Shown here: in pieces, positions 8,082-15,596 of the stretch
Layout: each line of letters opens with the position of its first letter
Position numbering within the stretch: the stretch's first letter is position 1
DNA from: Tepidisphaeraceae bacterium
GTDB lineage: Bacteria; Planctomycetota; Phycisphaerae; Tepidisphaerales; Tepidisphaeraceae
Length of the DNA: 64,000 nucleotides
Direction: 5' to 3'
Assembly (NCBI GenBank): GCA_035998445.1
Contig: DASYHQ010000017.1
Location: 1 to 64,000 of the forward strand
The notes under the pieces: model-generated
Databases searched by the model: none
Told to the model about the DNA's origin: nothing
The model's input: only the letters and a program-made list of their open reading frames with translations
Translations under genes and position numbers: made by a program

Positions 8082-8566
8082 GCCTGTCCTCGCGCGATGT
8101 CCGCCGCCAGCGCCACCATCTCGGCGGCGGCCTCGGCGGCGCGTTCACCGGCGTGGCCGTGGCTGCCACCGATTCGGTCCAGCGCCTGTTGTTCCGTGTT
8201 CGTCGTCAGCACGCCGAAGATGACCGGCAGCCCCTGCTCGACCGCGACCTTTTGAATGCCGCTCGCCGCCTCACCAGCGACGTAGTCGAAGTGCGGCGTG
8301 TCGCCGCGTACCACCGCACCCAAACAGACGATGGCGGCGTAACGGTTCGTCTTCGCCAGCAGCTTCGCCGCCACGGGCAGTTCGAACGCGCCCGGCACGC
8401 GATGCAGGGATAACCGGTCCTCGTCCACCCCCATCTGCCCAAACCGCCGCACGCAACCGGCCACCAGTTCGTCGACGATGTACGCGTTGAACCGCGCCGC
8501 CACAATGGCGAACTTCGCCCCAGGGGGCAGGGCGGCGGGAGTAAACTCAGGAACGTGGGTACTCAT
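8078..8566 (-). CDS. ribH: 6,7-dimethyl-8-ribityllumazine synthase
   Basis: A 162-residue enzyme of the penultimate step of riboflavin synthesis. It condenses 5-amino-6-ribitylamino-uracil with 3,4-dihydroxy-2-butanone 4-phosphate. The characteristic blocks are present: AIVAARFNAYIVDELV, VPGAFELPVAAK, CLGAVVRGDTPHFDYVAGEA (with the catalytic His in TPHFDY) and VIFGVLTTNTEQQALDR. The length is normal for the family, which assembles into pentamers or 60-subunit shells. The start at MSTHVPEF is chosen by family length; no clear ribosome site was seen. Other rib genes are not in the window. Confidence 0.95.
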   Translation of the reverse strand: MSTHVPEFTPAALPPGAKFAIVAARFNAYIVDELVAGCVRRFGQMGVDEDRLSLHRVPGAFELPVAAKLLAKTNRYAAIVCLGAVVRGDTPHFDYVAGEAASGIQKVAVEQGLPVIFGVLTTNTEQQALDRIGGSHGHAGERAAEAAAEMVALAADIARGQA

Positions 8567-8600
8567 GCGGGCCAATGGTAGTGAGGGAGCGGGAAAAAGC

Positions 8601-8670
8601 CCAAACACGCAAGGTCAAAATCCCCAAGTCCCAATGCCACACAAATGACCAGGCACCAATGACCAACAAA
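8601..8670. repeat. Family K dispersed repeat, copy 2 (reverse)
   Basis: The complement of this stretch reads like the copies at 1976-2040 and 14491-14542 (CCCCAAGTCCCAATGCCA corresponds to TGGCATTGGGACTTGGGG). It is non-coding and lies between ribH and the desaturase terminator. Confidence 0.65.
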
Positions 8671-8676
8671 AGAAAA

Positions 8677-8706
8677 AGGGCTGACCATTTTGCTGGTCAG
8701 CCCTTC
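8677..8706 (-). terminator. Intrinsic terminator of the desaturase gene
   Basis: AAGGGCTGACCA and TGGTCAGCCCTT pair perfectly. Read on the minus strand, the hairpin is followed by TTTTTCTTTT, a proper U tract, about 45 bases after the desaturase stop codon. Confidence 0.85.
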
Positions 8707-8749
8707 TGTATCACTAAGAATTCGGAAGAACGCGCGTCTCGTTACAACG

Positions 8750-9808
8750 TTAGTTCGTCGTCGTCGTCGCGCTCGACTGCCCGGCATTGGCGAGCTTGCT
8801 CTGCAGGCGGGCTTGCGTCGGGATCTTGATGTCCCAAGCCAGGCCGACCATCGACATCGCGCGGATGATGATGTAGCTGATGTCGAACTCCCACCAACGC
8901 AGCCCATGGCGGGCGCTGGTCGGGAAGGCGTGGTGGTTGTTGTGCCAGCCTTCGCCCATCGCCAGCAGGCCGAACAGGAAGTTGTTGCGGCTATGGTCGG
9001 CGCTGCGGAACGGGCGCGTGCCCCAGATGTGGCAAACGCTGTTCACGCTCCAGGTGACGTGGTGGACGAGGAAGATGCGGGCCAGGCCGCCCCAGATGAA
9101 GCCGAGCAACGCGCCCTTCCACGACATCGTCAACAATCCACCGATGACGGCGGGGATGATCAGGCCAAGCACGACCCAGAGAATCCACAGCTTGCTGAGC
9201 ACCTGCAGCATGCGGTCGCCGGAGAGGTCAGGCACGTAGCGGTAGAGGTTCTTCGGGTCGCCGCTGAACACCCAACCGACGTGGGCATGCCAGAAGCCCT
9301 GCAGCACGCCCTTCACGCCCTCACCATGCTCGTGCGGCGAGTGCGGGTCGCCGGGCTTGTCGCTGTGCTGATGGTGACAGCGGTGCATCGCGACCCACTT
9401 GAGCACGGGGCCTTCCAGCGCCATCGCGCCGGCGATCGCGAAGAAGGCCTGTACGAAGCGGGGCGTCTGGAACGAGCGGTGCGTGAAGTAGCGGTGATAG
9501 CCGACCGTGATACCGATGGCCGTGATGATGTACATGCCCATCAGCAGCCCGCCGTGCAGCAGGTCGAACCCGCGGCCCCAGAGGAAGACGATGGCGGCGA
9601 CGAACCCGGCGAACGGCACGATGACCGCCGACAGCGCCGCGATACGCGTGCCGAGCGAGACGGGCAGGTGCGCGTGTTCGTCCTCATCGTGGTGATCGTG
9701 ATCGTCCACGTGATCGGGCTGGGTGCTGGCGGCAACGACGGCGGCGACCTCGGGATCGACCGGGGCGCCATTGCTCATGAAATCGGTTGGAATGGATTGA
9801 CTCGACAT
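8750..9808 (-). CDS. Delta-9 acyl desaturase (DesC-like)
   Basis: A 352-residue integral membrane desaturase that introduces a double bond into acyl chains using a di-iron centre. All three histidine boxes are present in order: HRYFTHRSF, HRCHHQHSD and HNNHHAFP. Four hydrophobic segments surround them. The N terminus has a loop rich in His, Asp and Glu (DHVDDHDHHDEDEHAH) before the first helix, which is unusual and may bind metal. GGAAGGA lies upstream of the ATG. The gene stands alone with its own terminator. The likely role is adjusting membrane fluidity; the acyl carrier (CoA, ACP or lipid) cannot be told. Confidence 0.93.
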   Translation of the reverse strand: MSSQSIPTDFMSNGAPVDPEVAAVVAASTQPDHVDDHDHHDEDEHAHLPVSLGTRIAALSAVIVPFAGFVAAIVFLWGRGFDLLHGGLLMGMYIITAIGITVGYHRYFTHRSFQTPRFVQAFFAIAGAMALEGPVLKWVAMHRCHHQHSDKPGDPHSPHEHGEGVKGVLQGFWHAHVGWVFSGDPKNLYRYVPDLSGDRMLQVLSKLWILWVVLGLIIPAVIGGLLTMSWKGALLGFIWGGLARIFLVHHVTWSVNSVCHIWGTRPFRSADHSRNNFLFGLLAMGEGWHNNHHAFPTSARHGLRWWEFDISYIIIRAMSMVGLAWDIKIPTQARLQSKLANAGQSSATTTTN

Positions 9809-10057
9809 ACGTCCTTCCTATCGGAACAACACCGGTTCCATCTTCGAACCGGTCTCGTACACACGGCCCTCGCGCAGGTGCCGCCATCCTTGGCTGGTAA
9901 ACGCGGCCCGATCGTTCGCGAACGTCGCACGTGGCGACACGCCGGGCGTTTCGACGTAGTACCGGCATCGATAGCCGGCGCAGACGTCAATTTATAGATC
10001 GCACGCAAGGTGCGTTCCAGTTCAATTTAATTGAACGGATAAGTTGGGTTCGGTCGC

Positions 10058-10636
10058 CTAGCCGGCCGCGGGCGTGGCCCATTGGCTGGCAGCGAGCGAG
10101 CAGAGTTCCTCGGCGGTATCCACCCGAGGGCCGGTGGCTTCCGATCCATCCAACGCGATGCGGATGGCCTTGCGGTTCCAACCGATCATGTGCTTGATGT
10201 ACGCCGGAGGGTCGGGCGTGTTCTGCGTATCGATGGCATGCACCGGTAAATTTCCACCCGGCGACCGAACGATCGTGTACCGATCTTCATCGGGCTTCAG
10301 GATCTTGGCTTTTACCGCGTCTTGAAGCACGTCGGTCAGGTAGAGGTAGACTAAGCCGTTGCCGGCGTCTTCCAAGGCAAAGACCTGCATGCGGTACTTG
10401 CCATCGGGCCGGTAGAACAGCACCACGTTCGGACCGGCCGACTGGAACGGCAGCGGCACGAGCAGGCTGAGCTTCGTCAGCAGGCGACGCCACAGCTCGG
10501 CGCGGCCCTTGGCGGCGTCGGCGTCGCAGACGGCCAAGTGCTTTTCGATGTTATAGCGATCACGGGCTGCGGCGCGGGCCACGAACTGTTCGAGTTCGGT
10601 CGCGTCGTCGGAAAGGGGAGTCGATTTCGTTCGCAT
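10058..10636 (-). CDS. Hypothetical protein
   Basis: A 192-residue soluble protein of unknown function with no signal peptide or membrane segment. Ordered stretches such as VVLFYRPDGKYRMQVFALED and GLVYLYLTDVLQDAVKAKIL suggest a compact alpha/beta fold, and a serine- and alanine-rich tail ends the protein. The ATG at 10636 follows an in-frame TTG by one codon; the ATG is preferred. It is a single gene between the desaturase and the RNA-binding protein. No family was recognised. Confidence 0.75.
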   Translation of the reverse strand: MRTKSTPLSDDATELEQFVARAAARDRYNIEKHLAVCDADAAKGRAELWRRLLTKLSLLVPLPFQSAGPNVVLFYRPDGKYRMQVFALEDAGNGLVYLYLTDVLQDAVKAKILKPDEDRYTIVRSPGGNLPVHAIDTQNTPDPPAYIKHMIGWNRKAIRIALDGSEATGPRVDTAEELCSLAASQWATPAAG

Positions 10637-10730
10637 CAAGCTAATCCGCCAGTTGGCCCCATCCCACCCTCGGCGACCCGCGGTGGGTCGCTCGCATCAT
10701 CCCTCGTTCACACGGTAGCGAAGCGGGAAA

Positions 10731-10763
10731 GACGAAGGGGCCGCTGTTCGCAGCCCCTTCGTC
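10731..10763 (-). terminator. Terminator of the RRM-protein gene
   Basis: GACGAAGGGG and CCCCTTCGTC form a stem around a short loop. On the minus strand it lies 16 bases past the stop codon and is followed by TTTCCC. Confidence 0.75.
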
Positions 10764-10778
10764 GGTTGCAATTCAATC

Positions 10779-11183
10779 TTAGTACCGGCTGCGGCCCCCA
10801 CCGCCACCGCCACCACCACCCTTGCCACCACGGTCACCGAAGCTGCCACGGCGCGGCCCACCGCCACCGCCACCACCCCCGTAACCGCCACCACCACCAC
10901 CGCCGTATCCACCGCCACCACCACGGGGGCGCTCTTCACGGGGCTTGGCTTCGTTGACGGTTAAGGCGCGACCGTCGACCTCCTGGCCGTTGAACGCTGC
11001 GATCGCGGCTTGCGCCTCTTCGTCGCTGCCCATCTGCACGAACCCGAATCCCTTGCTGCGGCCGGTCTCGCGGTCCGAGATGATCTCGGCCGACTGCACC
11101 GTGCCGTGCGGGCTGAACATCTGTTCGAGATCCGAACCGGTCGTCGTGTACGGCAGGTTGCCGACGTATAACTTGCTGCCCAT
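10779..11183 (-). CDS. RRM-type RNA-binding protein with glycine-rich tail
   Basis: A 134-residue protein with one RNA recognition motif (about residues 3-80). RNP2 is LYVGNL (5-10) and RNP1 is KGFGFVQM (44-51); both carry the aromatic residues that stack on RNA bases. A tail of about 50 residues is almost only Gly with Tyr, Arg and Ser ([10 protein letters not shown] repeats, [10 protein letters not shown]), as in cyanobacterial and planctomycete Rbp proteins often linked to cold stress. AGGAG lies seven bases before the ATG; longer upstream frames are rejected. The gene has its own terminator and a long upstream region. Confidence 0.92.
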   Translation of the reverse strand: MGSKLYVGNLPYTTTGSDLEQMFSPHGTVQSAEIISDRETGRSKGFGFVQMGSDEEAQAAIAAFNGQEVDGRALTVNEAKPREERPRGGGGGYGGGGGGGYGGGGGGGGPRRGSFGDRGGKGGGGGGGGGRSRY

Positions 11184-11488
11184 GCTTGCTCCTGTTGGGC
11201 GTGATGCGCCCCCAATCCTCTTTCGGGACGCCGGTGAAAGGGGTCGTGACTGACCCTTGGTAGGCAAAGCGACTGAGCCGCGACGGACACCGGCAACACT
11301 GCCCGGGATCCATTGAGAAATGACTCGTTCGTTCAAACTTACCGCTTACTATCGTAGTCTCCCAGCCACCATAAAGCCATCCGGAAATGCGCCGTTCGGG
11401 GCGGTATAGGTTTTCGCATCGCAACATTACACCAGACGCGCAGCGTCAACACTGGGGCTATGGGCATGCGTGACGCGTGGCACGGCAC
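11184..11488. other. Upstream region of the RRM-protein gene
   Basis: About 300 bases with no convincing gene. It is likely to hold the promoter and long 5' leader of the RRM gene, as is usual for cold-shock-type messages, but no consensus promoter was recognised by eye. Confidence 0.4.
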
Positions 11489-11614
11489 GCATGACGGAGC
11501 GTGCGGCATGCATGACGGAAGGCTCGGCATGCATGACGGAGGCGCCGTCACGCATGACGGAAGCGCCGTCATGCATGACGGAAGCGCCGTCATGCATGAC
11601 GGGAGCGCCGTCAT
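11489..11614. repeat. 21-bp tandem repeat of hairpin units
   Basis: Six head-to-tail units of exactly 21 bases, with consensus GCATGACGGAAGCGCCGTCA plus T. The last three are nearly identical and the first three are diverged. Each unit is a small palindrome (ATGACGG loop CCGTCAT), so the array can form a row of hairpins. Because 21 is a multiple of three it is open in several frames on both strands, but it has no start context and is most likely non-coding. Confidence 0.88.
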
Positions 11615-11705
11615 CTCGGTTATCCGGACGCGCCGTAGTGCCCAACTGCGTTGGCGAGCGAATAACGCGGTTCGGACGTTGCGGACGACCACAGCTACCA
11701 AATTA

Positions 11706-11844
11706 CCGTGGCATGGGCGTCTCGCCCATGCATGCCGTAGGGCCGGAAAACCGGATTCCGTTCAGCGGCTGGATCGGCGCAACAGCCAACCAACTGGATT
11801 CTCCGTTCCAATCGACACGCATGGGCGAGACGCCCATGCCACGG
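11706..11844. repeat. Family A element, copy 1 (inverted orientation)
   Basis: The ends CCGTGGCATGGGCGTCTCGC and GGGCGAGACGCCCATGCCAC are each hairpins and are inverted copies of each other. The inner segment (AACAGCCAACC, TTCCAATCGACACGC) is the reverse complement of the interior of the other copies. It lies 70 bases upstream of dnaX. Confidence 0.9.
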
Positions 11845-11917
11845 TCGGAAACGCGCTTCCTGACCCGCCTACTTTCCGATCGATCGCGCGGTTGCTACCA
11901 TCCGGCGGGCTACCGCT

Positions 11918-14008
11918 ATGTCGTACACCGTTCTCGCCAGACGCTATCGCTCGAGCACGTTCGATGACCTGATCGGACAGGAGCACGTCGCGCGCACGCT
12001 GAAGCGGGCCATCGAGAGCGGCCGGATCGCCCACGCGTTCCTGTTCTGCGGCACGCGCGGCACTGGCAAGACGTCCACCGCCCGCATCTTAGCCAAGTGC
12101 CTCAACTGCGAGTCGAGCGACAAGCCGACCGTCAAACCGTGCGGCCAATGCGAATCGTGCAAGGGCATCGCGCGCGGCGACGACATCGACGTGATCGAGA
12201 TCGACGCCGCCAGCAACCGCGGCATCGACGAGGTGCGCAAGATCATCGAGAACGCGCGCTTTAGCCCCGCCCGGGCGCGGTTTAAGGTCTACATCATCGA
12301 CGAAGTCCACGCGATGACGAAGGACGCCTTCAACGCCCTGCTGAAGGTGCTGGAGGAACCGCCCGCCCACGTGAAGTTCATCCTGGCCACCACTGAGCCC
12401 GAAAAGGTGCTGGCGACGATCCTCAGCCGCTGCCAACGGTACGATTTTCGCAACATTCCGACGCGAGAGATTGCCGGCCATCTGAAGGCCATCTGCACGA
12501 CCGAAAAGGTGGAGGCCGACGACGACGCGATCCTGCTCGTCGCCAAGGCCGGCGCCGGCAGCATGCGCGATGCGCTGTCGCTCATGGACCGCCTGCTGAG
12601 CCTCGGCGAGACGCGCATCACCGTCGAGATGATCGAAAATCTCCTCGGCCTGCCCAAGACGCAGTTGCTGTTCAACCTTGCCGACGCCATCGGCCGTGGC
12701 GATACGAAAGCGACCCTGCAACAGGCCAACGCGATCATCCGGGGTGGCCTGTCGCCCGACGCGTTGATCGCGGCGCTGATCGACCACCTGCGTAACCTGC
12801 TGATCCTGAGCACGTGCGGCCCTGAATCCGACCTGGTCGACGTGCCCGGCCTGCCACTGGCGGATCTGGTGAATCAAGCCAACCAATTCGACGCCATCGC
12901 GCTGTCGCAGGACATCGCGATCCTCGAAGAACTTCGCCGAACGCTGCGTACCAGCCAGGCTGGGGCGGCGCTGTTGGATGCGACGCTCGTTCGCCTGGCG
13001 CTGGCCGAGCAGTTCGCCAGCATTGACGCCCTCATCACCGGCAACGGGGCGGCTTCACCCGGTCAAAAAAAAAAGTCTGAGCCGGTAGGGGCTGCCGCGC
13101 CACCTGCGCAAGCCCGCGCGGAGGTGGTCCGATCGTTGGGGATGCCTCCCGCGCCCGTTGCGACCATAGCGCCCGTTGCGCCACCCATCGCACGGACACC
13201 CGGGGAACCTGCCGCTAAAGCGGCAAGTCCGGTGGATCCGTCGTTGGACGCCCCCGCATCGCACTCCCAAGGGCTCGCCACTTCAGTGGCACGCTCCCCC
13301 GCCCCCAATCCAGCGCCCGTCGCACCCACACCCGCGCCGGTTGCCGACGAACCCCCCGTCGACCTGAACAATATCGACCTCGGCGACGACGACAGCCTCC
13401 CCTCCGTTGGTCGCGTGTGGGAAGGCCCCGCGCCGTCGCTGTCGACGATCATGTCACAGAACCGCTCGATGTCAGCGGTGGCATCGAAGCCCGTCAGTGA
13501 CATGGCCAACGTCGAGCCCGTCGTCAACAACCTGCTGAGCGACAAGTGGAACGCCCTCCTGGCGATGCTGGACCAGCACAGTCAGGGCCTCTACGGCATC
13601 CTGTCGCAAGGCGGCCTCGACCGCATCGAGAACGGCCAGGCGGTCGTGAAGTTCCCCAGCGGCAAGGACTTCCTGCTGAAGCTGCTCGACCGCAATGGCA
13701 AGCGCGAATCGGTCGCCCAAGCCTTCACGCAACTGCTCGGCACCGAGACGGGCGTGCGGTTCATCATCGACGACACCGCTGCCGCCGCCCCACCGCCCGG
13801 TGCGGCACGCAGCGTGCCGGCACCGGTTGTCCCGGCCAACCCCCGGCACGCGGTGAAGCCCCAGCCCGCCGCCCCACCCCCGATGCCCGAGACGCCGACC
13901 ATCCGCCTGACGCAGGAGATCAAGGACGCGATCTACGCGGAGGACCCGCTCGTGAAGACCATCGTCGACCAGCTGGGCGGCGAAATCGTGAAGGTAGAAG
14001 AGAATTGA
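11918..14008 (+). CDS. dnaX: DNA polymerase III subunit gamma/tau
   Basis: A 696-residue clamp-loader ATPase that opens and loads the sliding clamp and, as tau, couples the polymerases to the helicase. Walker A is GTRGTGKT (residues 45-52). The zinc-binding cysteines are 64, 75, 78 and 81. Walker B is IIDEVHAMT, and SRC is the arginine-finger motif. The conserved core ends near residue 375. A Pro- and Ala-rich linker follows, then a conserved C-terminal domain (about 540-625) for polymerase and helicase contacts. At codons 383-386 a run of ten A sits at the core-linker boundary, and the -1 frame stops at once; see the recoding site. ybaB follows 100 bases later, the usual dnaX-ybaB order, but recR is absent. 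Confidence 0.96.
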   Translation: MSYTVLARRYRSSTFDDLIGQEHVARTLKRAIESGRIAHAFLFCGTRGTGKTSTARILAKCLNCESSDKPTVKPCGQCESCKGIARGDDIDVIEIDAASNRGIDEVRKIIENARFSPARARFKVYIIDEVHAMTKDAFNALLKVLEEPPAHVKFILATTEPEKVLATILSRCQRYDFRNIPTREIAGHLKAICTTEKVEADDDAILLVAKAGAGSMRDALSLMDRLLSLGETRITVEMIENLLGLPKTQLLFNLADAIGRGDTKATLQQANAIIRGGLSPDALIAALIDHLRNLLILSTCGPESDLVDVPGLPLADLVNQANQFDAIALSQDIAILEELRRTLRTSQAGAALLDATLVRLALAEQFASIDALITGNGAASPGQKKKSEPVGAAAPPAQARAEVVRSLGMPPAPVATIAPVAPPIARTPGEPAAKAASPVDPSLDAPASHSQGLATSVARSPAPNPAPVAPTPAPVADEPPVDLNNIDLGDDDSLPSVGRVWEGPAPSLSTIMSQNRSMSAVASKPVSDMANVEPVVNNLLSDKWNALLAMLDQHSQGLYGILSQGGLDRIENGQAVVKFPSGKDFLLKLLDRNGKRESVAQAFTQLLGTETGVRFIIDDTAAAAPPPGAARSVPAPVVPANPRHAVKPQPAAPPPMPETPTIRLTQEIKDAIYAEDPLVKTIVDQLGGEIVKVEEN
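13065..13080 (+). other. dnaX: Putative recoding (slippage) site in dnaX
   Basis: Ten consecutive A (13065-13074) are read in frame as CAA AAA AAA AAG. A -1 shift gives AAA GTC TGA and ends the protein near residue 387; a +1 shift reaches TAG within five codons. Placement just after clamp-loader domain III matches the A-rich slippery sites that make the shorter gamma form in E. coli (ribosomal frameshift) and Thermus (transcriptional slippage). The site is seen; its use is inference. Confidence 0.65.
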
Positions 14009-14108
14009 TCTCGTCCGTTGTCAGTCGTCCGTTGCCCGTTGTGGACGGAATGGGGACGATGGACGGCCAACCACAACGGACCCCAAACCCCTGACCACGG
14101 ACACAATC

Positions 14109-14426
14109 ATGTTCAACATTGCCGAGATGATGCAGAAGGCCCAGGAGATGAAGGTGAAGATGGAGCAGGTGCAGGCCGAGCTCGAGCGCAAGCAGATCAC
14201 CGCCGACGCCGCCGGCATTGCGCGGGCGACGGTGAACGGGAAGCTGGAGTTGATCAGCATCAAGATCGACAAGACGAAGTTCGACGTGAACGACACCGAT
14301 CTGCTCGAGGACGCGATCGTCGCCGCCGTCACCGCCGCCCAGAAGCGCGCCCAGCAGTTCATGAAGGACCAGATGCAAACCGTCGCCAGCGACATGGGCC
14401 TGCCACCGGGGATGTTGCCGGGGTAG
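14109..14426 (+). CDS. ybaB: YbaB/EbfC nucleoid-associated protein
   Basis: A 105-residue DNA-binding protein of the YbaB/EbfC family, which forms tweezer-shaped dimers on DNA. The N terminus is an amphipathic coiled coil (MFNIAEMMQKAQEMKVKMEQ and VQAELERKQ). The middle has the family pattern of a beta strand with an NGK turn (TVNGKLELISIKID), and the C terminus is helical with a short Gly-Pro-Met tail. Length is normal. It follows dnaX directly, as in most bacteria; a role in recombination or nucleoid organisation is inferred from family and context. Confidence 0.93.
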   Translation: MFNIAEMMQKAQEMKVKMEQVQAELERKQITADAAGIARATVNGKLELISIKIDKTKFDVNDTDLLEDAIVAAVTAAQKRAQQFMKDQMQTVASDMGLPPGMLPG

Positions 14427-14490
14427 TGCACGGCTGCGGCAGAAGAGAACGCGAAGACGCGACAGCGCGAAGGAAGCCGCAAAGGTTCCT

Positions 14491-14542
14491 ATTGGGACTT
14501 GGTGATTGGAATTTTGTTTGGCATTGGGGCTTGGGATTTTCC
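14491..14542. repeat. Family K dispersed repeat, copy 3
   Basis: It contains TTTGGCATTGGGGCTTGGGA, identical to the copy at 1976-2040. It is preceded by a half-arm of the GACGCGAAGG-type repeat (14446-14475). It lies between ybaB and ruvA. Confidence 0.75.
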
Positions 14543-14601
14543 CCTCCACCTCGTCCCGAACACAGGAAATCCACCCCCACCTCCCCTAAAATCACCCAAC
14601 C

Positions 14602-15246
14602 ATGATCTCCGCCATCACCGGCACCCTCAAACGTGTGGACGACGATCGCATTCAACTCGAATGCGGGCCAATGTTGTACGAGTTGCTCATTCCCGCGTCT
14701 GACCTCACCGAACTGCAAGCCAGCCTCGGCGAGACGCTGACGCTGCAGACCATCTTCTACCTATCCGGCGACCCCTCGCGCGGCGGGCTGGAACCGACGC
14801 TGATCGCCTTCGTTCGACCGGCTGACAAGCAGTTCTTCGAACTGTTCACAACCGTAAAAGGCATCGGTCCGCGAAAGGCGCTGAAGGCCCTGACAGCCCC
14901 CACCGGTGAGATCGCAGCTGCGATTGAATCGAAGGACACGCGCTTCCTCAGCGGCCTCGGTGGAATCGGCAAGCGCACGGCCGAGACGATCGTCGCGGAA
15001 CTGTCCGGCAAGGCCGCCAAGTTCGCCTTCGCCATTCCCGCCAAGGCCGGTGGCAAGGGAGCCACCCAGTCCTTCGCCCGCCGCCCCGATGCCGAGGAAG
15101 ACGCCATCAGCGCCCTGATGGCCCTCGGCGAACGCCGCGGCGACGCCGAGCATTTCCTCGAACGCGCCAAGGCCAACAACCCGGATCTCAAATCGACCGA
15201 CGTGCTCCTCCGCGAGATGCTTCGCCTGCGCACCGTACGCGGTTAG
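14602..15246 (+). CDS. ruvA: Holliday junction branch migration protein RuvA
   Basis: A 214-residue DNA-binding subunit that holds the four-way junction while RuvB drives branch migration. The three domains are visible. The N-terminal OB fold begins ISAITGTLKRVDDDRIQLEC. Domain II has two helix-hairpin-helix motifs (VKGIGPRKALKAL near residue 85 and LGGIGKRTAETIVAEL near 118). A short C-terminal helical domain (EEDAISALMALGERRGDAEH) contacts RuvB. Length is normal. Neither ruvB nor ruvC is adjacent. Confidence 0.95.
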   Translation: MISAITGTLKRVDDDRIQLECGPMLYELLIPASDLTELQASLGETLTLQTIFYLSGDPSRGGLEPTLIAFVRPADKQFFELFTTVKGIGPRKALKALTAPTGEIAAAIESKDTRFLSGLGGIGKRTAETIVAELSGKAAKFAFAIPAKAGGKGATQSFARRPDAEEDAISALMALGERRGDAEHFLERAKANNPDLKSTDVLLREMLRLRTVRG

Positions 15247-15313
15247 CGCGAAAAACATCGCGGGTGGTGCTAACGAAAGCCTGATCGCCATAACCTCCGC
15301 GTTATGCCAAACG

Positions 15314-15521
15314 TGTCATCCCGATGGGAACATTGGCGACCTGAGGGATCTTCCACGGCCCGCACTGTCAGCCAGTCGAGATCCCTCAGGTCGCCTTAAG
15401 GCCAGCGGACAAATCCCCATGTCATCCCGAAGGGAGCGGTAGCGACCTGAGGGATCTCAAATGTCGAATGACGCTGGCAGTGGCAGATCCCTCGCGTCGC
15501 TCCGCTCCCATCGGGATGACA
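15314..15521. repeat. Two family C repeats in tandem, copies 2 and 3
   Basis: The first (15314-15396) opens GTGTCATCCCGATGGGAAC and has a decayed right arm that stops after GATCCCTCAGGTCGCC. The second (15420-15521) is intact, from TGTCATCCCGAAGGGAGCGG to CCATCGGGATGACA. Together they fill most of the space between ruvA and the convergent gene. No gene is seen in this stretch. Confidence 0.85.
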
Positions 15522-15596
15522 CCGGCGCATGGTCGCGCAACGGGGTTTTGTCCGCGAACCTTTAGGCCCACCGGTCTGTATCGCGCGCCCGACAGT

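Noticed and set aside
11489-11614. CRISPR array
   Set aside because: The units are adjoining 21-base repeats without spacers, and no cas gene is present.
11427-11972. Open frames through the 21-base array (repeated MHDGASV-like peptides)
   Set aside because: A period that is a multiple of three leaves several frames open on both strands; no start context or conserved domain is present.
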